Shown here: piece after piece, positions 16,918-24,858 of the stretch
How the letters are laid out: each line of letters starts with the position of its first letter
Numbering within the stretch: position 1 is the stretch's first letter
Assembly (NCBI GenBank): GCA_934394565.1
Contig: CAKRQV010000002.1
Location: forward strand, 1-64,000
DNA: 64,000 nt
Origin: an uncultured Lachnospiraceae bacterium
Lineage (GTDB): Bacteria; Bacillota; Clostridia; Lachnospirales; Lachnospiraceae
Direction of reading: 5' to 3'
Notes under the pieces: model-generated
Seen by the model: the letters and a program-made list of their open reading frames with translations, nothing else
Database searches by the model: none
What the model was told of the DNA's origin: nothing
Translations under genes and position numbers: made by a program

Positions 16918-17907
16918 TCAATCCTTTTTTCCGATTTTTTTCTTTCTTTTTTTCAGAACTGCACTGCAGACAATGCAAACCACTGTTAAAACGGCCAGCG
17001 TCAGATTTATCTGTAAAAGACGTTGTCGTGTTTGCAGGCTTTTTACCGCCTGCGCATTGCTGTGCGCCGCAAATGCTTCTGTAAGCGCAGCTTTGCAGAC
17101 AGCACAAAAATCATGTTCCCTGCCAAGGTACTGCATCTTACAGTCCTGCGAAGGTCTGTACCAGCTGTTATTACTTTCCGGGAAAGGATACACACCGACA
17201 CCGTCCGTTCCTACAAGCTTTGCCCAGGGTACCAGCGCCGGCTTTGACTGTCTTGTCGTATTTGGCGTCTCCGTAATCTGATCAGCCCCCGGCCAGTATT
17301 CATCTCCCAGCCCGGCAATCGTATGTCCCAGCTCATGCAGCACGATCTCCAGAGACTCCTCATGCAGGGACGCCACACATACCTCACCGCCACTGCCGCC
17401 ATAAGCCGTGGCATTTACCAGCAATATACTGTAATCCACGTCCGGCACGAACTGCCTGGAAAGCAGTTTTGCCTTCTTTTCGTCCTCCTCCGGCATGGCC
17501 AGAAGCCGCTGTACGCCGTCCGTCCAGTAACTGCTGTGATAAAAGGTATCCCGCCGGTCAGCCAGCGCTTCCTGTAAAGAAGACGCCTGTTCTCCTCTGG
17601 CTCCCGATTCCGCAGAAGGTTCAAAAACACCATAGAATTTAAACAGCTCCTTTTGTTCCCTGTAAGGGGAAGTGCCGAGTATATACTCCGCTGTTTGCTT
17701 CGCCTGCGAAAAGAATGCCGTCTGTTCGCTTTCTGTAAATCCATCACCCAGGATCACAAAGACAAAGGCATCGGTATCCCGCAGGGCTTTGTTCCCTGCC
17801 AGAAATTCCATTTTCTGCGTATCCTCGGCCGCGGCACAGGGCACAGTCTTTAACAGCAGTATGACCAGAAGCAGCAGAAAAAATCTCCTCTTTCTTCTAT
17901 TTTTCAC
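16918..17907 (-). CDS. Membrane-anchored M64-family zinc metallopeptidase
   Basis: This 329-residue exported protease starts with a signal peptide ('RRFFLLLLVILLLKTVPCAA'). The catalytic domain of the M64 (IgA-protease-like) family follows, with 'FVILGDGFTESEQTAFF' near residue 50. The zinc motif is 'EIVLHELGHTIAGLGDEYW' (two His and the catalytic Glu, plus a distal Asp). A helix near the C-terminus ('TLAVLTVVCIVCSAVL') followed by a Lys-rich tail would anchor it outside the membrane. The start overlaps the larC stop by four bases (ATGA), so it is translationally coupled to the LarBC genes. The substrate is unknown. Confidence 0.85.
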   Translation of the reverse strand: MKNRRKRRFFLLLLVILLLKTVPCAAAEDTQKMEFLAGNKALRDTDAFVFVILGDGFTESEQTAFFSQAKQTAEYILGTSPYREQKELFKFYGVFEPSAESGARGEQASSLQEALADRRDTFYHSSYWTDGVQRLLAMPEEDEKKAKLLSRQFVPDVDYSILLVNATAYGGSGGEVCVASLHEESLEIVLHELGHTIAGLGDEYWPGADQITETPNTTRQSKPALVPWAKLVGTDGVGVYPFPESNNSWYRPSQDCKMQYLGREHDFCAVCKAALTEAFAAHSNAQAVKSLQTRQRLLQINLTLAVLTVVCIVCSAVLKKRKKKIGKKD

Positions 17908-19169
17908 GCTTTTTCATCCTCACTGGCTGCAGCCAGTGCCTGTATCCGGGCAAATACCTCAGGAAAAGCTTCGCCTGTTTTTTTACAGACTGCAGCCACA
18001 TCATCATATTCCGGGAAACATCTCACCTGACTGCCAAAGTGGCATTCCTTAATGTGTACTAACCCCCAGGGGGTATCTATCTGCCGTATTTTCCGCGTCT
18101 GCACTGTGCGTTCCATACGGCACCGCCGAATACCGATCGTCGTTGTTTCGCGGAAAATGACAGCTTCCAGCGTTTCTCTCAGATCGTCCGTACAGATAAC
18201 CTGCAGCTGATAGGCCGGACGGTTTTTCTTCGTAAAGACCGGCAGATAATGCGCTTCCCTTGCCCCTGCTTTAAACAGACAATCCAGACAGTACGCCAGT
18301 GCTTCGCCGCTGCAGTCGTCAATATCCGATTCCAGCTTCCAGACGGTATCCTTTGTATCCTCTGCGGTCTCAATCTCCATGATCCGCAAGATACCCGGAA
18401 GTTCGTATTCCCGCTTGCCTGCGCCGATACCACAGCGCACGATCCGATACGAATCCGGCAGCTTTTCTTCTGTCCGAAAGCATGCCGCAATGGCCGCTCC
18501 CGTCGGTGTCACCAGCTCCCCCTGCACACCGGTATAGCGAAGCGGCAATCCATACGTCTGCGCCACCGCAGCCACCGCCGGTACAGGTATCGGCATCAGG
18601 CCATGCTGACAGCGGATCATGCCCTGACCTTCGCTCAAAGTTGGAAGGATCACGTTTTCGATGCCCAGGCTGTCCGCGCAGACAGCGACCGACAGGATAT
18701 CCACGATAGAATCGATCGCTCCCACCTCATGAAAATGGACGTGGGCAAGATCTGTGCCGTGGGCCTTTGCCTCTGCTTCACCAAGGATTGTAAAAAGCCG
18801 TACCGCCAGCACCCGGGCATGAGCCGTCATATCTGCCTTTTCGATGATCGCCAGCACATCCTGATAGCCTCTGTGGGTGTGGGCATGTCCGGCATGGGCA
18901 GAATGCTCATGCGAATGTGTATGCTCTCCATACAGCCACTGCATATCATGATCGTGGTTTTCATGCGCTGCATCCAGGATCACATCGAAATCACATGCAT
19001 CCAGCCCCGACTTTAACACTCTTTTGATCTCCACCCGGAAATTCTGCTCCGGCAGACTTTTTAACATGCGTTCCAGCGCCGCGCGGTCCGCACCGAGATC
19101 CAGAAGGGCTGCCACCGTCATATCGCCGCTGATACCGCTTAAACATTCAAAATAAAACATTCTACTCAT
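17904..19169 (-). CDS. larC: Nickel-pincer cofactor biosynthesis protein LarC
   Basis: LarC is the CTP-dependent nickel insertase that completes the nickel-pincer nucleotide used by lactate racemase and related enzymes. This 421-residue copy is one continuous frame, without the frameshift seen in some species. It begins 'MFYFECLSGISGDMTVAALL', has a His-rich loop near residues 68-95 ('GEHTHSHEHSAHAGHAHTH') that probably collects nickel, and then 'HVHFHEVGAIDSIVDILS'. The C-terminal half ('LESDIDDCSGEALAYCLD') matches the LarC2 part. It overlaps larB by eight bases. larE and larA are not in the window, so the client enzyme is elsewhere. Confidence 0.95.
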   Translation of the reverse strand: MSRMFYFECLSGISGDMTVAALLDLGADRAALERMLKSLPEQNFRVEIKRVLKSGLDACDFDVILDAAHENHDHDMQWLYGEHTHSHEHSAHAGHAHTHRGYQDVLAIIEKADMTAHARVLAVRLFTILGEAEAKAHGTDLAHVHFHEVGAIDSIVDILSVAVCADSLGIENVILPTLSEGQGMIRCQHGLMPIPVPAVAAVAQTYGLPLRYTGVQGELVTPTGAAIAACFRTEEKLPDSYRIVRCGIGAGKREYELPGILRIMEIETAEDTKDTVWKLESDIDDCSGEALAYCLDCLFKAGAREAHYLPVFTKKNRPAYQLQVICTDDLRETLEAVIFRETTTIGIRRCRMERTVQTRKIRQIDTPWGLVHIKECHFGSQVRCFPEYDDVAAVCKKTGEAFPEVFARIQALAAASEDEKA

Positions 19170-19917
19170 AATGGTTCACCGCCAGTCTGTTGATCTGTGT
19201 TGCAATATACCCTGCACCGTAACCATTGTCGATATTGACCACAGAAATCCCGTTTGCACAGGAATTGATCATCGTCAGAAGTGCCGAAAGGCCATGGAAG
19301 CTCGCACCATACCCGACCGACGTCGGCACAGCGATCACCGGCTTATCCACCAGACCGCCCAGCACACTGGCCAGTGCGCCCTCCATACCAGCCACAGCAA
19401 CTACACAGTTGGCGCTCTGAATCACATCAAGCTTTGACAATACCCGGTGGATGCCACTCACCCCTACATCGTATACACGCTCCACCTTACTGCCAAAGTA
19501 CTCTGCCGTCTGTGCTGCCTCCTCGGCCACCGCAATATCCGCTGTTCCCGCCGTACATACCACAATCCGGCCGATCAGCTCCTCTTTTCGCTCCGGCAGG
19601 ATCTTTAAAATACGGGAAAGCGGATCATACTGAATCTCCGGGATCTCCTTTCTGACCAGCTCGTACTGGTGCTCACTGGCTCTCGTACCAAAGACACAGC
19701 CATCTGCCTCATACAAACGTTTTACAATGTGCACCAAAGGATCATCCGCCTTATTGCTGCAGTAGATCACCTCAGGAAAACCGGAGCGCACCTTTCTGTG
19801 CATATCCAGCTTGGCATATTCCATATCCTCAAATGGCTCCTGCCGGAAAAACTTTTCGGCTTCGTCCAACGAGATTTTTCCTTCTTTAAACCGTTCCAAT
19901 ACTGCTCTTGTGTCCAT
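19162..19917 (-). CDS. larB: Pyridinium-3,5-biscarboxylic acid mononucleotide synthase LarB
   Basis: LarB carboxylates and hydrolyses nicotinic acid adenine dinucleotide in the first step of nickel-pincer cofactor synthesis. It is 251 residues from ATG 19917, which has AAGGA seven bases ahead; the frame stays open further upstream, but those residues do not look like LarB. The AIR-carboxylase-like domain is clear in the C-terminal half: 'VVCTAGTADIAVAEEAAQTA', 'VAVAGMEGALASVLGGLVDK' and 'AVPTSVGYGASFHGLSAL'. It begins the larB-larC-M64 operon. A 7-bp inverted repeat around the putative promoter could be an operator. Confidence 0.95.
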   Translation of the reverse strand: MDTRAVLERFKEGKISLDEAEKFFRQEPFEDMEYAKLDMHRKVRSGFPEVIYCSNKADDPLVHIVKRLYEADGCVFGTRASEHQYELVRKEIPEIQYDPLSRILKILPERKEELIGRIVVCTAGTADIAVAEEAAQTAEYFGSKVERVYDVGVSGIHRVLSKLDVIQSANCVVAVAGMEGALASVLGGLVDKPVIAVPTSVGYGASFHGLSALLTMINSCANGISVVNIDNGYGAGYIATQINRLAVNHYE

Positions 19918-19967
19918 AGGTTTTCCTTTCCCGGAACCGTTACACATGTTCCGCACATATATAGTAT

Positions 19968-20000
19968 CCGGTTGCATACCAGATGCGATATACCAACCGG
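19968..20000. promoter_or_regulatory. Inverted repeat upstream of larB, possible operator
   Basis: CCGGTTG (19968-19974) and CAACCGG (19994-20000) face each other across 19 bp. A -10-like TACTAT (minus strand, 19961-19966) lies directly beside the left half. The position suits a repressor site for the lar operon, but no cognate regulator is adjacent. Confidence 0.35.
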
Positions 20001-20164
20001 TTTATTTCTGTCTTATCATACAAAATTTCCGTTCTTCTGTAAACCTCCCACCTGTGTACCTTTTCTTCCTGCCAAAAATCTCTTCTGGAACTATGCCCCA
20101 AAATACAGTATAATAGGTACATCTGCCCATCCGGGCTTACTAAATATACAGAAAGAGTGATATT

Positions 20165-21304
20165 ATGAATAAAAAAGAAATCGCGGAGATCCGCCGCCAT
20201 TTTACCCTGAATAACTGTACAGCCACAAAGATCTGGGGCTGCTACGTTGATCATGAAAAAAACAAGAAATTCGAAACCAAGGAAGCCTTTCTCTCCCTGC
20301 CGGAGGAAGAAGAATTCAAATACTTTGATATTTTCAAACGTACTCTGGGCGGTACACTGGGCAAGAATCTCTTAAATCTGGAATTCCCCCTTGCTCAGGA
20401 AATGGAAGGCGGCACACAGGAATTTCTCTACCGCCTGCGCAATACCGGTCTGGACAATGAAGATCTCGTCCACGAGTTTTTTGACAAGATTATCGAAAAC
20501 TTTGACTACGCAGAAAATTACTACATAACCCTGACCCACTCCGTCTACGACGTTCCCGGCAAGACTTCAGACAGTCTCGATCTCGACGACGCTTCCGAAG
20601 AAGTCTACACTTATCTCCTGTGCAGCATCTGTCCGGTCAAAATGTCCAAGGCCTGTCTCTCCTATAATGCCGAGACAAACTGCATGGAAGACCATATCCG
20701 TGACTGGCTCGTGGAAATGCCGATCACCGGTTTCCTCTTCCCGGCCTTTAACGACCGCAGCACCGATCTGCATGCCATGCTGTATTTCAAAAAGAAGCCG
20801 GAAGATATCCAGGATGCACTGGTGGAAAATGTTTTTGGCGCAACTGAGCCCATGACCCCGAAAACACAGCAGGAAACCTTTATGGCCGTGCTCGAAACCT
20901 CCCTCGGCGAAGAAGCCGATTACGAGACAGTCAAATCGGTCTATGAAAATATTTCCCTGCTGGTGGCCGATACCAAGGAATCCCCGGATCCCCTGACCTT
21001 CACAAAACCGGAGGTACAGCGTATCCTGGAGGACAGTGGTATGACAGATGATCAGCTGACTACCTTCAGTGCCTGTTATGACGAAGCCATCGGTGAACAG
21101 ACCTCCCTGCAGGCAGCCAACCTGACCAACACGAAAAAATTTGAAATCAAAACGCCGCACATCCGCATTCAGATCGATCCCGAATGTACCGGCCAGATCG
21201 AGACAAAGATGGTTGATGGCCGTCAGTGCCTTGTGATCGCCGTTGACGACCACGTGGAAGTGAATGGTATGGAAGTGAAAACGCTGGTCAAGACAACCGA
21301 ATAA
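20165..21304 (+). CDS. DUF4317 family protein
   Basis: This 379-residue cytoplasmic protein begins 'MNKKEIAEIRRHFTLNNC', the usual start of DUF4317 proteins, a Clostridia-restricted family of unknown function. Other family-like stretches are 'IWGCYVDHEKNKKFETKE', 'FKRTLGGTLGKNLLNLEF' and 'ITGFLFPAFNDRSTDLHAM'. It has no transmembrane segment, signal peptide or recognisable catalytic motif. It stands alone on the plus strand, divergent from the lar operon, with a TATAAT at 20109-20114. The ATG follows an AGAGTGA-type ribosome binding site. I cannot assign a function. Confidence 0.85.
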   Translation: MNKKEIAEIRRHFTLNNCTATKIWGCYVDHEKNKKFETKEAFLSLPEEEEFKYFDIFKRTLGGTLGKNLLNLEFPLAQEMEGGTQEFLYRLRNTGLDNEDLVHEFFDKIIENFDYAENYYITLTHSVYDVPGKTSDSLDLDDASEEVYTYLLCSICPVKMSKACLSYNAETNCMEDHIRDWLVEMPITGFLFPAFNDRSTDLHAMLYFKKKPEDIQDALVENVFGATEPMTPKTQQETFMAVLETSLGEEADYETVKSVYENISLLVADTKESPDPLTFTKPEVQRILEDSGMTDDQLTTFSACYDEAIGEQTSLQAANLTNTKKFEIKTPHIRIQIDPECTGQIETKMVDGRQCLVIAVDDHVEVNGMEVKTLVKTTE

Positions 21305-21343
21305 ATCTACATAATAAAAGAGAGACCACCCAGAGGTATCATC

Positions 21344-21433
21344 GGGAGTATCCCAAAGTTTGTGTAAACCTCCAAACTGATGTAAGATAAAATTACTCAG
21401 TTTGGAGGTTTACACAAACTTTAGGATACTCCC
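21344..21433. repeat. 90-bp palindromic element with 37-bp inverted arms (MITE-like)
   Basis: The left arm (21344-21380) begins GGGAGTATCCCAAAGTTTGT, and the right arm (21397-21433) is its reverse complement with one mismatch in 37. The 16-bp centre itself contains GTAA/TTAC. The ends resemble the terminal repeats of IS256-family (mutator) elements as I remember them. It lies between convergent genes, so it could also serve as a bidirectional terminator. No target-site duplication is obvious. Confidence 0.7.
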
Positions 21434-21513
21434 TTATCTGTGATATTAAAAAGAACTGTTGCCACTGCTCTATTTCAACACATACTGTGGTACAACAGTT
21501 CTTAATATGCTCT

Positions 21514-22440
21514 TTATAAACGTAATGCCGCCATAGCTACATCCAACGTCTCTGTATCACCACCGGACTTTCTTATATCCTCTGCCTTTTCTCCATTTCG
21601 TAATCGCTGCATCATTTGTAACAGCCCTTGCCTTCCTTCACGTTCTCCTGTTACCCGCGCTTTCTGTAATTCTTCTTCGATTTCATCTGCCATAAGTTCC
21701 CTTAACGCCTGACACATAAATTGTTCTCCTTTCAACTTTTCAAAAATTTCTTTGTTATTTGCCATTGCCAGCTGCAACACAGAGTCTGCCCATTCTCTTT
21801 CATCTGGATATTCCAATTCTTGCATTTCCAGAACCAGTACTTTTGCATGCTCCAGCGAAATTTTTCGCTGTAATGCAGTTACCCAGATATGCTGTCTCCA
21901 TTCCATCTCCCGCAATACCAGAATCTGCACAGGGAACAGTAGTTTGTCTGTTCCAATCTGATAAATTCCCGACGCACATTCTGCTATATCATACATCGTT
22001 TCTAACTCTTTCAATAACTTTTCTGGCTTTCGCTCACGTATCATTGTAATAGAAATCTCCGTCCGTGGAATTTCACCTGTCCGACTTTCTTGTGCTTTAT
22101 ACAAGCATCCGTATGCCAGCGTTTTATAAAACACATCTAAATTCAGTTCATCGTCCGGTGATTTAAATTCAATAATATTATGCTTACGGAATCCCATTGT
22201 GATCTCGTCCAGTGCCCAGGCTACTTCCCCTTCTGCTCTGGCCAGCATATCAATCTGCAATGGTTTCGTATTTAATATATACTCCCCATCATACCGATAT
22301 CCCTGTCGGTTCTGCATAAGTTCCAGTCGCATCGAGCCAAAATATGGTCCATGCCACTGCTTTCTTTCCAGCTCCGTTGTTCCAGATACTACAGAAACTG
22401 GATTGCCTGTATTATCCTCCGTGTTCCTTGCTTTCTTCAT
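21514..22440 (-). CDS. PD-(D/E)XK nuclease-like protein, Rpn/transposase-associated type
   Basis: The N-terminal half of this 308-residue protein has a PD-(D/E)XK arrangement: 'LQIDMLARAEGEVAW' supplies an Asp, and 'NIIEFKSPDDELNLDVFYKT' supplies the Glu-x-Lys with following helix. The layout resembles Rpn-like recombination-promoting nucleases and related repeated proteins of gut Firmicutes. The C-terminal third is helical and charged, with 'MADEIEEELQKARVTGERE' and a short 'EGRQGLLQMMQRLRNGEKAE' tail, often seen in this group. It lies next to the 90-bp palindrome. Nuclease activity is inferred; no target is known. Confidence 0.65.
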   Translation of the reverse strand: MKKARNTEDNTGNPVSVVSGTTELERKQWHGPYFGSMRLELMQNRQGYRYDGEYILNTKPLQIDMLARAEGEVAWALDEITMGFRKHNIIEFKSPDDELNLDVFYKTLAYGCLYKAQESRTGEIPRTEISITMIRERKPEKLLKELETMYDIAECASGIYQIGTDKLLFPVQILVLREMEWRQHIWVTALQRKISLEHAKVLVLEMQELEYPDEREWADSVLQLAMANNKEIFEKLKGEQFMCQALRELMADEIEEELQKARVTGEREGRQGLLQMMQRLRNGEKAEDIRKSGGDTETLDVAMAALRL

Positions 22441-22654
22441 AGAGATGTCCCTTCCGTAAAGTCAGTACGCCCTGAACATTCCTAAAACACGCTTAATATT
22501 TCAATGATAAAAATATGTCCTAACTCTACTTTCTTATTTTCATATGGGGATCGGTGACCGACTGGTCTTATGAACTTTCCCAGATATGTATCTTTACTAT
22601 ACCAAATAGCATTCGTACTGTCAATAGATAGTCTATAATTTTAATCTTATTTTC

Positions 22655-22692
22655 TCAAAAAAAACAGCAGACAACCGTCTGCCATTTTTTTG
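22655..22692. terminator. Terminator after rpmF
   Basis: GCAGAC (22667-22672) and GTCTGC (22677-22682) pair around AACC. The minus strand continues with TGTTTTTTTT and the plus strand with CATTTTTTT, so it can act in both directions. Confidence 0.8.
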
Positions 22693-22701
22693 TATCGCCA
22701 A

Positions 22702-22881
22702 TTAGTCCTGAGCGATGATTTCTTTTTTGTTGTAGGATCCACAAGCTTTGCAAACTCTGTGCGGCATCATCAGGGCGCCACATTTGCTGCACTTAACAAG
22801 ATTCGGAGCGCTCATTTTCCAGTTTGCTCTTCTCTTATCTCTTCTACCTTTGGATGATTTATTCTTTGGACAGATGGACAT
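22702..22881 (-). CDS. rpmF: 50S ribosomal protein L32
   Basis: The 59-residue product begins 'MSICPKNKSSKGRRDKRRAN' and contains the L32 zinc ribbon 'CSKCGALMMPHRVCKACGSY' with four Cys, so it is the zinc-binding (C+) form. It sits on the outside of the large subunit. It is too short for most ORF cut-offs but unmistakable. The start lies two bases after the stop of the YceD-type gene, the widely conserved yceD-rpmF arrangement. A strong terminator follows. Confidence 0.97.
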   Translation of the reverse strand: MSICPKNKSSKGRRDKRRANWKMSAPNLVKCSKCGALMMPHRVCKACGSYNKKEIIAQD

Positions 22882-22883
22882 TA

Positions 22884-23414
22884 CTACACCTCCTTAAAAT
22901 TACTGAATATTTCTCTGAATGCTGCCATGCGCGGATCAAGACTCTCCTGATCGCAGGAGCACTGCCCCTTGTTCAGATCCTGCCCGCATACTGTGCAGAT
23001 CCCCTTACAGTCCTCCTTGCAGAGCACTCTAAGCGGCCAATGGATAAGAATCTCATTATGCACCAGTCGGTCGACATCCAGACATTTTTCTTCCGTGATA
23101 CAGTTTATCATCTCCGACTCATCTTCGTCTTCGTCGAGATGCATCACATCCACACGATGCTCAAAGTCCAGATCGATAGCCACTCTGACAGGTGTCAGGC
23201 AACGGGCACAGGCCGCTGTTGCTGTCACCGAACACTGTCCGGTGATATGAAGCACCTGATCTTTCTCATGCTCAATCGTGAGCCACACAGGTGATTTCTC
23301 GATGAGTTTATACTGCTCACCCTTTGCACGTTTGAAATGCGTCAGTTCCAACGGAACTTCCATCTCCTGTGTTATGTTTTCCTGAGATAAAATCTTTGTC
23401 AGATCAATAAGCAT
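22884..23414 (-). CDS. DUF177/YceD family protein
   Basis: This 176-residue soluble protein belongs to DUF177 (YceD), which almost always precedes rpmF and is implicated in large-subunit rRNA metabolism. Family marks are the central 'VTATAACARCLTPVRVAID' with a Cys pair and the C-terminal 'LCKEDCKGICTVCGQDLNKG' zinc-like cluster. The family tail 'DPRMAAFREIFSNFKEV' is also present. The length is as expected. It is translated immediately before rpmF. The exact activity is not known. Confidence 0.9.
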   Translation of the reverse strand: MLIDLTKILSQENITQEMEVPLELTHFKRAKGEQYKLIEKSPVWLTIEHEKDQVLHITGQCSVTATAACARCLTPVRVAIDLDFEHRVDVMHLDEDEDESEMINCITEEKCLDVDRLVHNEILIHWPLRVLCKEDCKGICTVCGQDLNKGQCSCDQESLDPRMAAFREIFSNFKEV

Positions 23415-23502
23415 AATCGTCTCCTAATCACACTTTGATTAGTATAGCGTCAGTTTTTCGCTTTGTCAAGTAATTTTTCTTGATACTTTGAAAGAATAAT
23501 TG

Positions 23503-23532
23503 AAAACTCCGTACGGCCTGCACCGTACGGAG
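23503..23532 (-). terminator. Terminator after ackA
   Basis: CTCCGTACGG (23507-23516) and CCGTACGGAG (23523-23532) form a 10-bp perfect G+C-rich stem with a six-base loop. The minus strand continues with TTTTCAATTATTC. Confidence 0.85.
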
Positions 23533-23566
23533 CAAATATTACCTTATCTTTCCGAAGGAACAGCGA

Positions 23567-24757
23567 TTATTTTACCAGTGCCACAGTATCACGGCAGATA
23601 GCCAGCTCTTCGTTGGTCGGGATAACGGCAACTTTAATCTTGGAAGCGGCTGTAGAGATCAGGTTGTTTTCGCCACGTTTCTGGTTAGCTTCTTTGTCAA
23701 GCTCTGCACCCAGATAGCCCAGACGATCCAGAACCCACTCACGTACCAGCGGAGCGTTCTCACCGATACCTGCGGTGAAAGCGATTGCGTCTACACCGTT
23801 CATGGCTGCTGCGTATGCACCGATGTATTTTGCTACGTTGTAGCAGAATACCTGCAGTGCATCTTTACATCTCTCGTTACCCTCTTCCATACCCTGCTCC
23901 AGGTCACGGAAGTCGCTGGATACACCGGAAATACCCTGTACACCGGATTTCTTGTTCAGAACGTTCATAACACCTGTGATATCCAGATCTTCTTTCTTAG
24001 CGATGTACTCCATGATAGCCGGATCGATATCACCGCAGCGTGTACCCATAACCAGACCGGCCAGAGGTGTCAGGCCCATGGATGTATCGATACATTTGCC
24101 GTTCTTTACAGCGGAGATGGATGCACCGTTACCAAGGTGGGCAACGATGATCTTGGAATTGTTGATATCCAGTCCCAGGAATTTGGCAGCCTCTTTGGAT
24201 ACGAAGCTGTGGCTGGTTCCGTGGAAACCATAACGGCGAACGCCGTATTTCTCATAATATTCATACGGAAGACCATACAGGTAAGCTTCCTTTGGCATGG
24301 TCTGATGGAAAGCTGTATCAAATACACCTACCATCGGTACATTCGGCATCAGCTCTTTACAAGCATTTACACCGATCAGGTTGGCCGGGTTATGCAGCGG
24401 AGCCAGATCGTTGCAGGACTCTACAGCTTTGATCATCTCATCATCGATCACTGCGGAGCTTGTGAATTTCTCACCGCCGTGTACCATACGGTGACCTACA
24501 GCACCAACCTCAGCCAGGCTCTTGATCGCACCTGTCTTGTCATTTGTCAGGGCATCCAGTACCATCTTGATGGCTTCTTTATGTGTCGGCATCGGAGCTT
24601 CTGTGATTTCTTTGTCAAGACCGGCTTTCTGGTATGTCAGACGTCCATCGATACCGATTCTCTCGCAGAGACCCTTTGCCAGTACTTTCTCGCTCTCGGA
24701 GTCGATCAGCTGATATTTCAGAGAAGAACTACCGCAGTTGATAACTAATACGTTCAT
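23567..24757 (-). CDS. ackA: Acetate kinase
   Basis: AckA makes ATP and acetate from acetyl phosphate, the final step of fermentative acetate production. The 396-residue protein starts 'MNVLVINCGSSSLKYQLI'; a longer frame to 24799 adds 14 unrelated residues, so it is rejected. Motifs are 'VGHRMVHGG' with the catalytic Arg region, 'GVFDTAFHQTMP' with the catalytic Asp, 'YGFHGTSHSFV', 'NSKIIVAHLGNGAS' and 'FTAGIGENA'. It follows pta on the same strand, separated by 101 bp that carry a perfect 13-bp inverted repeat. Confidence 0.98.
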   Translation of the reverse strand: MNVLVINCGSSSLKYQLIDSESEKVLAKGLCERIGIDGRLTYQKAGLDKEITEAPMPTHKEAIKMVLDALTNDKTGAIKSLAEVGAVGHRMVHGGEKFTSSAVIDDEMIKAVESCNDLAPLHNPANLIGVNACKELMPNVPMVGVFDTAFHQTMPKEAYLYGLPYEYYEKYGVRRYGFHGTSHSFVSKEAAKFLGLDINNSKIIVAHLGNGASISAVKNGKCIDTSMGLTPLAGLVMGTRCGDIDPAIMEYIAKKEDLDITGVMNVLNKKSGVQGISGVSSDFRDLEQGMEEGNERCKDALQVFCYNVAKYIGAYAAAMNGVDAIAFTAGIGENAPLVREWVLDRLGYLGAELDKEANQKRGENNLISTAASKIKVAVIPTNEELAICRDTVALVK

Positions 24758-24797
24758 TGTAAAAATCCTCCTGATTTTTATATCATTTTTATATAAC

Positions 24798-24832
24798 ATC
24801 CTGCAGGATCTGTTGATACGATCCTGCAGGAT
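24798..24832. repeat. Perfect 13-bp inverted repeat between pta and ackA
   Basis: ATCCTGCAGGATC (24798-24810) and GATCCTGCAGGAT (24820-24832) pair around nine bases; each arm also contains the palindrome ATCCTGCAGGAT. No U-tract follows on the minus strand, so it is more likely an RNA-processing or stability hairpin than a terminator. Confidence 0.7.
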
Positions 24833-24858
24833 ATAGGAATCTTATCTATGTAGCTGAA

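Noticed and set aside
16838..17107. Longer csoR reading frame (190 codons)
   Set aside because: The extra residues overlap the operators and the end of the M64 gene. The ATG at 16837 has a perfect ribosome binding site.
18062..18074. CsoR-like palindrome ACCCCCAGGGGGT inside larC
   Set aside because: It lies deep inside a coding region and is explained by the codons of a conserved stretch. It lacks the flanking TA of the two promoter boxes.
20567..21253. A 228-codon minus-strand open frame opposite the DUF4317 gene
   Set aside because: It is a shadow of the DUF4317 frame; the plus-strand protein has family motifs, a promoter and a start site.
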